From NCBI GenBank assembly GCA_947566645.1, contig CANOKL010000037.1, forward strand, positions 1-42,728: 42,728 bases of DNA. The letters run 5' to 3'. How positions within the stretch are numbered: the first letter of the stretch is position 1; the number at the start of each line of letters is the position of its first letter. Made by a program: the position numbers and the translations under genes. The notes beneath the pieces were generated by a model. It searched no databases, was not told where the DNA came from, and saw only the letters and a program-made list of their open reading frames with translations. This document shows positions 32,479 to 40,635 of this stretch, piece after piece. This stretch comes from an uncultured Lachnospiraceae bacterium (GTDB taxonomy: Bacteria > Bacillota > Clostridia > Lachnospirales > Lachnospiraceae).

Positions 32479-32955
32479 CTACTCTTCCTCCGTCTCAACA
32501 TCATGAAGCCCGCCTTCTACCAGATCCACGTACATCCTTCCCTCCAGGTGGTCCACCTCATGGCAGATTGCCCGGGCAAGAAGCTCCTCGCCCTCTACCA
32601 CAATCTCCTCCATCTTTTCATTAAATGCTTTTACCTTTACATAATTGGGTCTCGTCACCGCTCCCGCTTTTCCCGGAACACTTAAGCATCCCTCATCTCC
32701 GGTCTGCTCGCCGCTGGTTTCCAGGATCTCTGGATTCACCAGAATCAAGGCACCTGTGTCGTCCCCGATATCAATGGTAACAATCCGTTTTAATATCCCC
32801 ACCTGAGGCGCCGCAAGCCCTACGCCTCCTGCATCATACATCGTATCCAGCATATCCCCGATGAGAATCTTCGTCCGAAGCGTCATCTTCGGTACTTCCT
32901 TACACCTTTTTGTTAATACCTCTTCTCCCAGCTCACGAATCTTTCTTATCGCCAT
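32479..32955 (-). CDS. def: Peptide deformylase
   Basis: A 158-aa metalloenzyme that removes the N-formyl group from nascent proteins. All three motifs are present: GVGLAAPQVG near 45, EGCLSVPG (metal Cys) near 88 and CHEVDHLEG (two metal His) near 130. Thirteen bases separate it from priA and 3 from fmt. Confidence 0.98.
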   Translation of the reverse strand: MAIRKIRELGEEVLTKRCKEVPKMTLRTKILIGDMLDTMYDAGGVGLAAPQVGILKRIVTIDIGDDTGALILVNPEILETSGEQTGDEGCLSVPGKAGAVTRPNYVKVKAFNEKMEEIVVEGEELLARAICHEVDHLEGRMYVDLVEGGLHDVETEEE

Positions 32956-32968
32956 AGTTCTATTCTCC

Positions 32969-35209
32969 TTAAAAAATATTTAGCGGGTTAAAATCAAACT
33001 GAACCCGAAGCGTCTGAAACCCTTTATTTATTTCAATATACTGCTCCATATAATTTTTAACTGTGATTAACAACTGATAGTCTCTGCTCTTAAGATAGAT
33101 CACTCTGCGGTATACATCACTGACTTTTCCAACAAAGGGGCTTGCAGGCCCAATGATCTGAAGTCCTCTGTCACCGCCTGCCCGGCGTGCGAATTCCTTC
33201 AGGTATCCGGCTGCCGTGTTAAGGAGCTCCTCATCCTCACCGGTTACGAGAACCGCAAGAAGCTCTGCCGCCGGCGGATAACCCATCAGCCGCCGGTAAC
33301 GCATCTCCTCCTCATAGAATCCTTCATAATCCTGGCGCGCTGCACAGGCGATGCTGTAATGCTCCGGGCTGTAAGTCTGAATGACCACCTCTCCACGTTT
33401 CCTGCCGCGCCCGGCTCTTCCCGCCGCCTGGGTAAGAAGCGCAAAGGTCCTTTCTGCTGCCCGGTAATCATCTGTATAAAGCGACATGTCCGCTGCCAGC
33501 ACTCCCACCAGCGTTACATTGGGAAAATCGTGTCCCTTTACAATCATCTGTGTACCAATCAGAATGTCTGCCTCCCCATTTGCAAAGGCAGACAGAATCT
33601 TTTCATGTCCGTCCTTTGTCCGGGTTGTGTCCATGTCCATGCGAAGCACTCCTGCCTGGGGGAACCGGTGTTTTATAAGATCCTCGATTGCTTCTGTCCC
33701 CATCTTGAAGCCTCCGATATAGGGAGAGCCGCAGGACGGGCACTCCTTTACTGCAGGCTCCTCATATCCGCAGTAATGACATACCAGCCTGCCGTTCTTA
33801 TGGGCAGATAAAGATACATCACAATGAGAACATTTTACTACATATCCGCAGGAACGGCAAGAAACAAATCCTGCATATCCCCTTCTATTTAAAAAAAGCA
33901 TAATCTGCTGGCCTTTTTCCAGCCTGTCTGTAATCAGTTCACTAAGCCTGTCACTTAAGACCGAACGGTTGCCCCGTCTTAATTCTTCCCGCATATCAAC
34001 TGTATATACAGCCGCCAGTTCCTTCTTAGCCACGCGGTTTGCCAGAGTCAGGCAGGTGTATTCCCCCTTCTCACACCGGTAAAAGGCCTCCAGGGACGGA
34101 GTCGCTGAACCAAGCACCACACTTGCCCCTTCAAGCCTGCCCCGCATAACAGCTGTCTCCCTGGCGTGATACCTGGGAACCTGCTCACTCTTGTATGCTG
34201 TCTCATGTTCCTCATCAATCACGATCAGTCCCAGGTTGGAAAATGGCGTAAAAAGGGCGGAACGGGGACCAATCATCACATCTACTTCACCCCGCCCTAC
34301 CCGTTCCATCTGGTCAGACCGCTCCCCGGGAGAAAGCCTGGAATTTAAAATAGACACTCTGTCGCCGAATCTTCCGTAAAAGCGGAGCACAGTCTGATAG
34401 GTAAGGGCAATCTCCGGAATCAGAACAATCGCCTGACGTCCCTCTGCCACCACATGGCTGATCATCTCCATATAGACCTCTGTCTTGCCGCTTCCGGTCA
34501 CGCCGTACAGCAGATAGGTTCCGTATTTCCCCTGATCGTAGTCCTTTCTAAACCGGTCCGCCGCCTGCCTCTGCTCCGGGGACAGGACAATCTCATGCCT
34601 GTTCCTTCCCTGGTCTGCCATGTGAAGGGACCAGGGACTTCGGAATGCCTGCTGTTCCTCCACGCTCAGCACGCCCTGTTCCTCAAGTGTCCGGATAACA
34701 GATGCAGGCACATGAAGCTTCTTTGTGATCAGCTCATATTCCTGCTGCGGCTGCTCAAGGAGGCCTGCAAGAAGTCTTGCCCGCGCCTTTTGATTCTTAT
34801 TCAGATAGAAGTCCAGTTGTTTTTTCCCTTCCTCCCCGTCAAGGAGCAGACGCACCAGCCGCTTCTTAAGCGGCTTTCCCTTCTTTTTAATAGGGAGAAC
34901 TGTCTTTAAGGCCTGAATCATGGTGCCTCCATAGTTCTCCTTCATCCATGCCGCCAGGGTTACAAGCTTAGATTCAATGGCTCTCCTGCCATCGGCAATC
35001 CGCAGAATCTCCTTGATGTGATCCGGCGCATAGTCCGGTTTTTCCGTAAATCCAACAATATAACCGGATGTCTGCCGGTTCCCCTTTCCAAAAGGAACAA
35101 TTACTTCCATGCCAGTCTGAACCGCCCCTTCAAGCCCTGAAGGAATGCTGTACTCAAATACTTTATCCAGTTTTTCATGTGTAATATCTATAATGACCCT
35201 TGCATACAT
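32969..35209 (-). CDS. priA: Primosomal protein N' (replication restart helicase)
   Basis: A 746-aa helicase that reloads the replisome at stalled forks. The N-terminal 3' DNA-binding domain (DKVFEYSIPSGLE, GMEVIVPFGKGN) is residues 1-105. Helicase motifs follow: LLYGVTGSGKTEVYMEMI (Walker A) near 232, VIDEEHETAYKSEQVPRYHARE (DEEH) near 325 and LGSATPSLEA. The zinc region is CRSCGYVVKCSHCDVSL followed by CHYCGYEE and CPSCGSPYIG (eight Cys) near 450-495. GTQMIVKGHDFPNVTLVG and QAAGRAGRGRKRGEVVIQT follow. Nothing is missing. It lies 10 bases after murE. Confidence 0.98.
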   Translation of the reverse strand: MYARVIIDITHEKLDKVFEYSIPSGLEGAVQTGMEVIVPFGKGNRQTSGYIVGFTEKPDYAPDHIKEILRIADGRRAIESKLVTLAAWMKENYGGTMIQALKTVLPIKKKGKPLKKRLVRLLLDGEEGKKQLDFYLNKNQKARARLLAGLLEQPQQEYELITKKLHVPASVIRTLEEQGVLSVEEQQAFRSPWSLHMADQGRNRHEIVLSPEQRQAADRFRKDYDQGKYGTYLLYGVTGSGKTEVYMEMISHVVAEGRQAIVLIPEIALTYQTVLRFYGRFGDRVSILNSRLSPGERSDQMERVGRGEVDVMIGPRSALFTPFSNLGLIVIDEEHETAYKSEQVPRYHARETAVMRGRLEGASVVLGSATPSLEAFYRCEKGEYTCLTLANRVAKKELAAVYTVDMREELRRGNRSVLSDRLSELITDRLEKGQQIMLFLNRRGYAGFVSCRSCGYVVKCSHCDVSLSAHKNGRLVCHYCGYEEPAVKECPSCGSPYIGGFKMGTEAIEDLIKHRFPQAGVLRMDMDTTRTKDGHEKILSAFANGEADILIGTQMIVKGHDFPNVTLVGVLAADMSLYTDDYRAAERTFALLTQAAGRAGRGRKRGEVVIQTYSPEHYSIACAARQDYEGFYEEEMRYRRLMGYPPAAELLAVLVTGEDEELLNTAAGYLKEFARRAGGDRGLQIIGPASPFVGKVSDVYRRVIYLKSRDYQLLITVKNYMEQYIEINKGFQTLRVQFDFNPLNIF

Positions 35210-35219
35210 GCTGTCCGCC

Positions 35220-36683
35220 CTACTCCCCAGGCTCCTCTAATATTTCCTGGATCAGCACACGCTCATCCATGTCATATTTTACTCCCTTAATCTCCTGATA
35301 GGTCTCATGTCCCTTTCCGGCAAGGATGATTACATCCCCCGGCCTTCCGTTCCGGATCGCATACCGGATCGCTTCCTTCCGGTCACATATTTCAATATAT
35401 TTTCCTTCTGTCTTCTTAATGCCAGTCACAATGTCGTCAATAATGGCCTGGGGCTCCTCAAACCTGGGATTATCTGATGTGATAATCGTAAAATCCGAAA
35501 GCCTTCCTGCCACCTCGCCCATCTCATAGCGCCGGCTCTTCGCCCGGTTTCCTCCGCAGCCAAACACTGTCACGATGCGCTCCGGATGATAGTCCCTCAG
35601 CGTGTGAAGCAGGCTCTCAAGGCTCATGGCATTATGCGCATAGTCGATCATCAGGGTAAATTCATCCGACACCTTAATCATCTCAATCCGCCCCTTTACC
35701 TTGGCCACCTTAAGAGCACTCTTAATATTCTCCGCCGGGACGTCAAAATGCCTGCACACCGCAATCGCTGTCAGGGAGTTATATACACTGAACTCGCCCG
35801 GAATGTCAATCTCCACGTCAAAATCACTTAAGCCCGCCACATGGTATTTCACCCCGAGATAACCCGGCCTTGATATATGCTCCACCCGTTCGGCGCGAAG
35901 ATCCGCCCCCTCCTTAAAGCCAAAGGTCTCAACCTCACAGGACGCATCCCGGAACACATCCTGATACCACGGGTCATCCGCGTTCGCAATTCCGATTCTG
36001 CACTGCTTAAACAAAAGCCCCTTGCAGCGCTTGTAATCCTCAAAGTCCTTATGCTCATTGGGTCCAATGTGGTCCTCCCCCAGATTCGTAAAGATCCCGA
36101 TCTCAAAAGGAATACCCGCCGTCCTGTGCAGCATAAGCCCCTGGGAGGAAACTTCCATAACAACACAGTCACAGCCCGCCTTCACCATCCTGGAAAAATA
36201 ATCCTGAATGGTATAAGACTCCGGCGTCGTATTATTTGCCGGGATCGTCTCATCACCAATAATCGCTTCAATGGTTCCGATAAGCCCCACCTTGTGTCCC
36301 ACGCCCTCCAGAATCGACCGTACCATGTAAGTCGTGGTTGTCTTACCCTTCGTGCCGGTAATACCGATTACCTTAAGCTTCTCCGCCGGATAACCAAAAT
36401 ATGCCGCAGACATAAGCGCCAGCGCATACCTGGTATCCGCAACCCGGATAACCGTAAGCCCCTCCGGCGCCTCCACATCCTTTTCCACAATCACGGCCGC
36501 TGCTCCCTTCTTCGCAACCTCCTGTACATATCCATGCCCGTCAGACACAGCTCCCGAGATGCACACAAAGGCGCTTCCCGGCCCGGCCTTCCGGGAATCA
36601 TTGACCAGAGCGGTGATCTGAATATCACTTCTGCCCTGAATAACCTCATATTCTAAACGTTCCAACAGCTCTGTTAATCTCAT
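35220..36683 (-). CDS. murE: UDP-MurNAc-tripeptide synthetase (meso-DAP adding)
   Basis: A 487-aa ligase that adds the third residue of the peptidoglycan stem peptide. It has GITGTKGKTTTTYMV (ATP loop) near 109, NNTTPESYTIQDYF, EVSSQGL near 180, IDYAHNAMSLES near 345 and TSDNPRFEEPQAI near 400. The Asn-Pro-Arg in DNPR is the residue pattern associated with meso-diaminopimelate rather than lysine. It heads the 12-gene operon, with GGAGG 7 bases before the ATG and a promoter at 36715-36744. The divergent HipA-like unit begins at 37061. Confidence 0.97.
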   Translation of the reverse strand: MRLTELLERLEYEVIQGRSDIQITALVNDSRKAGPGSAFVCISGAVSDGHGYVQEVAKKGAAAVIVEKDVEAPEGLTVIRVADTRYALALMSAAYFGYPAEKLKVIGITGTKGKTTTTYMVRSILEGVGHKVGLIGTIEAIIGDETIPANNTTPESYTIQDYFSRMVKAGCDCVVMEVSSQGLMLHRTAGIPFEIGIFTNLGEDHIGPNEHKDFEDYKRCKGLLFKQCRIGIANADDPWYQDVFRDASCEVETFGFKEGADLRAERVEHISRPGYLGVKYHVAGLSDFDVEIDIPGEFSVYNSLTAIAVCRHFDVPAENIKSALKVAKVKGRIEMIKVSDEFTLMIDYAHNAMSLESLLHTLRDYHPERIVTVFGCGGNRAKSRRYEMGEVAGRLSDFTIITSDNPRFEEPQAIIDDIVTGIKKTEGKYIEICDRKEAIRYAIRNGRPGDVIILAGKGHETYQEIKGVKYDMDERVLIQEILEEPGE

Positions 36684-36714
36684 ATAACTGCCTCCATCAT
36701 TTTTAGTCGGTATT

Positions 36715-36744
36715 ATTATAGCACCCTTTCCGGCTTCATGGCAA
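36715..36744 (-). promoter_or_regulatory. Promoter of the murE-thiN operon
   Basis: Minus strand -35 TTGCCA (36739-36744), 18-bp spacer, -10 TATAAT (36715-36720). The -35 lies two bases from the end of a GGGACGGGG palindrome and belongs to its conserved outer flank TGGCAA. Confidence 0.75.
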
Positions 36745-36746
36745 TC

Positions 36747-36920
36747 GGGGACGGGGTAAAATTAATTTGTTACTGTTCACTCCGTGACCAGTAACATTCG
36801 CAAATCCATCTGAAATTCGCTCCGCGAATAGGATTTGCTCACACCTGAATCACTTTCTTACGGTCTGTGCAGTAAATGCACAGACCTGTGTGAACAGTAA
36901 CTTAATTTTACCCCGTCCCC
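36747..36920. repeat. GGGACGGGG palindrome, copy 6, split by an inserted element
   Basis: The left arm GGGGACGGGGTAAAATTAA (36747-36765) and the right arm TTAATTTTACCCCGTCCCC (36902-36920) are perfect complements. Together they would form a normal TAAAAT-type palindrome, but 133 bp of another element lies between them. This palindrome with its insert occupies about half of the 377-bp gap between the divergent murE and 37061 genes. Confidence 0.9.
36769..36901. repeat. 133-bp GTTAC-family element nested in the palindrome
   Basis: Termini GTTACTGTTCAC and GTGTGAACAGTAAC. Interior hairpins are a 27-bp unit like the one at 3700, GCAAATCC...GGATTTGC, and GGTCTGTGCA-GTAAA-TGCACAGACC. It is flanked by the direct repeat TTAATTT (36762-36768 and 36902-36908), a 7-bp target duplication at the centre of the host palindrome. 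Confidence 0.85.
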
Positions 36921-36944
36921 AATTGGCCATACCTCATTCTATTC

Positions 36945-36973
36945 TTTACACGGAAATTGCTTGTTGATATAAT
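36945..36973 (+). promoter_or_regulatory. Promoter of the HipA-like unit
   Basis: -35 TTTACA (36945-36950), 17-bp spacer, -10 TATAAT (36968-36973). A 13-bp dyad, CAGTT-AAG-AACTG (36979-36991), sits at the expected transcript start and could be an operator. The leader is about 80 nt. Confidence 0.7.
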
Positions 36974-37060
36974 AAAAGCAGTTAAGAACTGTATCGGTAA
37001 TTAGTGTGGATGATACTTAGTGACAATGGCTGATTAATGGCAAAAGGAGGTCAGGGACCG

Positions 37061-37420
37061 ATGGGACAATTCACGATCAAAGGAGAACAGAAACTGCCAG
37101 AGAAAAAAACACCGCTTCGTTTATTATACATGTTCAGAGATGAGGTATGCACAGTTATAGATGTTGATGAAAAAAAACGGCATGTCAGCGTAAAAAATTA
37201 TAGTAGTAATTTCCTAAGGTGTGCATTTGGCCGGTTGGAAAATCCAAGCTATGAACAATACGAGGAATTCCTGGAATCCAGGTGTTTCCCGAGGAGCCGT
37301 GATAAGATGAAGCTGATACTACGGGAACTGCAGCTGCCGTTTTATGATCCCTTTCTGATCATTGAGAAAACGGAGGGACGGATGGCAGAGGATGAGTTCT
37401 GGATTAAGATAGAGAGGTAG
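37061..37420 (+). CDS. 119-aa partner protein of HipA-like kinase
   Basis: A small soluble protein of 119 aa. It has a beta-rich N-terminus (LRLLYMFRDEVCTVIDVDEKKRHVSV), then FGRLENPSYEQYEEFLESRCFPRSRDKMKLILRELQ, then YDPFLIIEKTEGRMAEDEFWIKI. I recognise this as a widespread but unnamed clostridial pattern found next to HipA-like kinases. It has no helix-turn-helix, so it is not a HipB-type repressor; by position it resembles HipS of the HipBST systems. ATG 37061 follows AGGAGG; the open frame to 37037 covers the ribosome site and is rejected. The next gene starts 4 bases after its stop, so the two form a tight pair. Function is inferred only. Confidence 0.75.
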   Translation: MGQFTIKGEQKLPEKKTPLRLLYMFRDEVCTVIDVDEKKRHVSVKNYSSNFLRCAFGRLENPSYEQYEEFLESRCFPRSRDKMKLILRELQLPFYDPFLIIEKTEGRMAEDEFWIKIER

Positions 37421-37424
37421 CGGC

Positions 37425-38234
37425 ATGGTTGAGTTATTTTCGAAAAATCTGCTGTTTTATACCGGCCTCTCCTCAAAAGGAAATCAGCTTAAATGGACGG
37501 ACGGCACCTACTGGTACAAGGCAGATTATACAGGTTATGAAGGGCTTGCAGAGTATATGGTATCTGGTCTGCTTCAATATTCTGATCTGGAATCCGAAGA
37601 ATATGTCTTGTATGAAACAGAGGAAATTAAGTATCAGAATCATCTTTACAGAGGATGCAAAAGCATGGATTTCTCTAAAAAAGGCTGGCAGCTTATAACT
37701 CTGGAGCGTCTGTATCAGATGGAATCAGGTGAGAGCCTTTATAAAAGTATCTATCAGATCTGTGACTATGAGAAGCGTCTTGCCTTTTTGACAGAACAGA
37801 TAGAGAGGCTGACCGGACTTAAGCATTTTGGCAGATATATGTGCAAATTACTTGCAGTAGATGCCCTGTTTCTGAATGAAGACAGACATCTGCATAACAT
37901 TGCCGTCTTGTGGGATGGAGAACATGCATTTCGTTACTGTCCGTTTTTTGACCAGGGAGCAGCACTTCTTTCGGATACCCTGATGGATTATCCCATGGGC
38001 GAAGAGGCATTAGAGCTGATGCAGAAGGCAGAGGCCAAAACCTTCTGCCGGTCTTTTGAGGCACAGCTTGACATCGCAGAAGCGCTTTATGGGCAGCAGA
38101 TCCGGTTTTCCTTTGGAGAAAAAGAGATCCGCGGACTCCTGGAAAATGAAAGTATCTATGATACAGCAGCCAAGAAGAGAGTCTATACAGTCATTTTGCA
38201 GCAGCGAAGAAAATACCAGTATTTATTCAGGTGA
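37425..38234 (+). CDS. HipA-like protein kinase
   Basis: A 269-aa protein with the core of the HipA/CtkA kinase fold. YWYKADYTGYEGLAEYMVSGLL looks like the ATP-binding Lys and helix. The catalytic loop LFLNEDRHLHNIAVL near 145 (NxDxHxxN-like) and the metal motif YCPFFDQGAALLSD near 175 (FDxG-like) are both present. HipA is about 440 aa; this one lacks the N-terminal subdomain, which may be the separate 119-aa protein before it. HipA toxins phosphorylate aminoacyl-tRNA synthetases, but the target here is unknown. No HipB-like gene is adjacent. The gene is followed by a GGGACGGGG palindrome. Kinase call is good, toxin role is an inference. Confidence 0.8.
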   Translation: MVELFSKNLLFYTGLSSKGNQLKWTDGTYWYKADYTGYEGLAEYMVSGLLQYSDLESEEYVLYETEEIKYQNHLYRGCKSMDFSKKGWQLITLERLYQMESGESLYKSIYQICDYEKRLAFLTEQIERLTGLKHFGRYMCKLLAVDALFLNEDRHLHNIAVLWDGEHAFRYCPFFDQGAALLSDTLMDYPMGEEALELMQKAEAKTFCRSFEAQLDIAEALYGQQIRFSFGEKEIRGLLENESIYDTAAKKRVYTVILQQRRKYQYLFR

Positions 38235-38253
38235 AGCAGGGAGTTTGAAATCT

Positions 38254-38285
38254 GGGACGGGGCATTTTTAAAAATGCCCCGTCCC
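38254..38285. repeat. GGGACGGGG palindrome, copy 7
   Basis: Perfect 32-bp palindrome, arm GGGACGGGGCATTTTT, 19 bases after the HipA-like stop codon. Its right flank AGTTGCCA supplies the -35 of the next promoter. Confidence 0.92.
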
Positions 38286-38288
38286 CAG

Positions 38289-38317
38289 TTGCCATATCCT
38301 GCTAAACATGGTATATT
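38289..38317 (+). promoter_or_regulatory. Promoter of the phosphohexomutase gene
   Basis: -35 TTGCCA (38289-38294), 17-bp spacer, -10 TATATT (38312-38317). The same arrangement, palindrome end, two bases, then TTGCCA, is found at the murE promoter. Confidence 0.65.
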
Positions 38318-38381
38318 ATAAGTGGTATTTTTTGTATATCTTAACTAAAATATCGACAAAAAAATAGTAGGAGTGGTCAAT

Positions 38382-40064
38382 ATGTATCAAGAAGCGTATA
38401 AGCGCTGGATGGCGGCTGATCTGGAAGATGCAGATCTGAAACCCGAATTATCCAGAATCGAAGGAAATGAAGAAGAGATCAAGGAACGTTTTGCTATAGC
38501 ACTAAAGTTCGGCACGGCAGGACTGCGCGGAGTGCTCGGCGCGGGGACCAACCGTATGAATATTTATGTTGTACGTCAGGCGACGCAGGGACTTGCCAAC
38601 TGGGTGAAGACACAGGGTGGAAGCCAGACGGTTGCAATCAGCTATGACAGCCGGTTAAAGAGTGATGTATTTGCCAAGACCGCGGCAGGTGTTCTTGCAG
38701 CGAACGGTATTCATGTCAGAATCTATGATGCCTTAATGCCAGTACCTGCTCTCTCATTCGCAACACGCTATTATAGCTGTAATGCAGGAATTATGGTAAC
38801 TGCCTCACATAACCCGGCAAAATACAACGGCTACAAGGCGTACGGGCCGGACGGGTGCCAGATGACCGATGATGCGGCTGCCATTGTATACGAAGAGATT
38901 CAGAAGACCGACGTACTGGACGGTGCAAAGTATATCTCATTTGCAGAGGGCGTGGAAAATGGTCTGATCCGTTTTGTAGGGGATGACTGTAAGAAGGCTC
39001 TCTACGAAGCCATTGAATCACGCCAGGTAAGACCAGGCCTGTGCAAGAGTGCGGGTCTGAAACTTGTCTACAGTCCCTTAAACGGCGCCGGACTTGTTCC
39101 TGTAACCCAGGTGTTAAAGGATATCGGGATCACGGATATTACGATTGTACCGGATCAGGAATATCCCAATGGATACTTTACAACCTGCAGCTATCCGAAT
39201 CCGGAGATTTTCGCTGCTTTAGAGCAGGGATTAAAGCTTGCCGAGGAGACAGGTGCAGACCTGATGCTTGCAACTGACCCTGATGCAGACCGTGTGGGAA
39301 TCGCCATGAAGTGTCCGGATGGTTCCTATGAACTGGTAAGCGGCAATGAAGTAGGAGTTCTCCTCCTTGACTATATCTGCGCAGGACGTATTGAGAAGGG
39401 AACCATGCCTGAAAAGCCGGTTGCTGTAAAGTCCATTGTATCCACACCCCTGGCTGATGCTGTTGCAGAGCATTATGGTGTTGAACTCAGGAATGTACTT
39501 ACTGGATTTAAGTGGATCGGAGATCAGATTGCACGTCTTGAAGCAGACGGAGAAGAGGATCGCTTTATCTTCGGTTTTGAGGAAAGCTATGGTTATCTTG
39601 CCGGACCATATGTGCGCGACAAGGATGCAGTCATCGGTTCCATGCTCATCTGTGAGATGGCAGCATATTACAGAAGCACTGGCAGCTCTTTGAAGCAGAG
39701 GATGGAGGAGATCTATGCGGAATACGGACGCTATCTGAACAAGGTGGACAGCTTCGAATTCCCGGGACTTACCGGAATGGATAAGATGGCAGGCATTATG
39801 CAGGGTCTGCGGGATAACCCGCCCTCCGAGATCGGCGGTATCAAGGTTATGAATGCTGTTGATTACACGAAGCCGGAAGAGACAGGCCTTCCTTCCGCCA
39901 ATGTCCTGATCTACACCTTAGAGGGCGGTGCAACGGTAATTGTACGCCCGTCCGGTACTGAGCCGAAGATCAAGACTTACTTTACCACCCTTGGAAAGGA
40001 TCTTGCAGAAGCACAGGCACAGAAGGATCAGCTTGCAGAAGCATTAAAGCCTCTGCTTGCATAA
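38382..40064 (+). CDS. Phospho-sugar mutase (phosphoglucomutase/phosphomannomutase)
   Basis: A 560-aa alpha-D-phosphohexomutase that interconverts hexose 1- and 6-phosphates, probably glucose phosphates feeding glycogen, galactose and wall synthesis. Motifs: FGTAGLRGVLGAGTNRMN near 42, TASHNPAKYNGYKAYGPDG (phosphoserine loop) near 140, TDPDADRVGIA (metal loop) near 298, FGFEESYGYLAG near 395 and RPSGTEPKIKTYF (phosphate binding) near 520. Length matches the PgcA-like clostridial type. ATG 38382 has AGGAG 8 bases upstream; the GTG at 38373 overlaps that site. It is a single-gene unit with its own promoter and terminator. It may serve galactose from the alpha-galactosidase, though not in the same operon. 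Confidence 0.96.
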   Translation: MYQEAYKRWMAADLEDADLKPELSRIEGNEEEIKERFAIALKFGTAGLRGVLGAGTNRMNIYVVRQATQGLANWVKTQGGSQTVAISYDSRLKSDVFAKTAAGVLAANGIHVRIYDALMPVPALSFATRYYSCNAGIMVTASHNPAKYNGYKAYGPDGCQMTDDAAAIVYEEIQKTDVLDGAKYISFAEGVENGLIRFVGDDCKKALYEAIESRQVRPGLCKSAGLKLVYSPLNGAGLVPVTQVLKDIGITDITIVPDQEYPNGYFTTCSYPNPEIFAALEQGLKLAEETGADLMLATDPDADRVGIAMKCPDGSYELVSGNEVGVLLLDYICAGRIEKGTMPEKPVAVKSIVSTPLADAVAEHYGVELRNVLTGFKWIGDQIARLEADGEEDRFIFGFEESYGYLAGPYVRDKDAVIGSMLICEMAAYYRSTGSSLKQRMEEIYAEYGRYLNKVDSFEFPGLTGMDKMAGIMQGLRDNPPSEIGGIKVMNAVDYTKPEETGLPSANVLIYTLEGGATVIVRPSGTEPKIKTYFTTLGKDLAEAQAQKDQLAEALKPLLA

Positions 40065-40098
40065 TTCGAGGTGACTACTTTTTAGATCTGTTTCCCCC

Positions 40099-40165
40099 AA
40101 AAAGACCACTCCCACAGAATTCCGTGCTTTTTAGCATGGGCTCTCCTGTGGGAGTGGTCTTTTTT
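40099..40165. terminator. Bidirectional terminator
   Basis: A 17-base stem, AAAGACCACTCCCACAG pairing with CTGTGGGAGTGGTCTTT, with an A run on the left and a T run on the right. It serves the mutase gene on the plus strand and can serve the convergent small gene at 40243 on the minus strand. Confidence 0.92.
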
Positions 40166-40242
40166 GTTAATCGTCCTGTTTTAGGGAACAAATATGTTTT
40201 TTAATATGCCATTTCCATGACTACCGCCTTTTTGCATCCATT

Positions 40243-40470
40243 TCAGTTCAAATTTATTTTCTCTATACGTTCACTGTAACGCCCCTTTCTCATTCTTGTT
40301 CCGATCTCTACTCTCGTTCCATCATTACTCTCGTGATATATCGTTTGTGTCTGCCTGTCATAAACAACTATAGGAATATCTAATGCTTTTTTCTTTTCCA
40401 ATTCAATTTTTACCGCCGCATTTGCACGTTTCACAACTACCTCATCAGGAATATATTCTTCACGTTTCAT
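40243..40470 (-). CDS. Orphan 75-aa conserved-looking protein
   Basis: A small soluble protein of 75 aa with a basic-acidic N-terminal helix (VVVKRANAAVKIELEKKKALDIP) and a short beta segment (IVVYDRQTQTIYHESNDGTRVEIG). I do not know a named family, although the C-terminal half has the look of a conserved clostridial small protein. It has a strong AGGAGGG site before the ATG, so it is very likely translated. No partner toxin or enzyme is adjacent. It could be an antitoxin-like or regulatory peptide, which is only a guess. Confidence 0.65.
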   Translation of the reverse strand: MKREEYIPDEVVVKRANAAVKIELEKKKALDIPIVVYDRQTQTIYHESNDGTRVEIGTRMRKGRYSERIEKINLN

Positions 40471-40635
40471 ATCGTTCTCCCTCCTACTACGTTATACATA
40501 CTAATAAGAAATTCAACTGATGTTGTCTGCCCTAACATCTGTCTACACCGCTTCTTTCGTAATAAGTCCAGTATACCATTATTCTTCTGAACTTAGAAGA
40601 TTATGTTTTTCATTTTCTTAATTTCAATAAAATTT

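Noticed and set aside
36769..36901. Small RNA gene or riboswitch between murE and the HipA-like unit
   Set aside because: The strong hairpins are explained by the mobile element: it has flanking direct repeats and sequence relation to copies elsewhere in the window.
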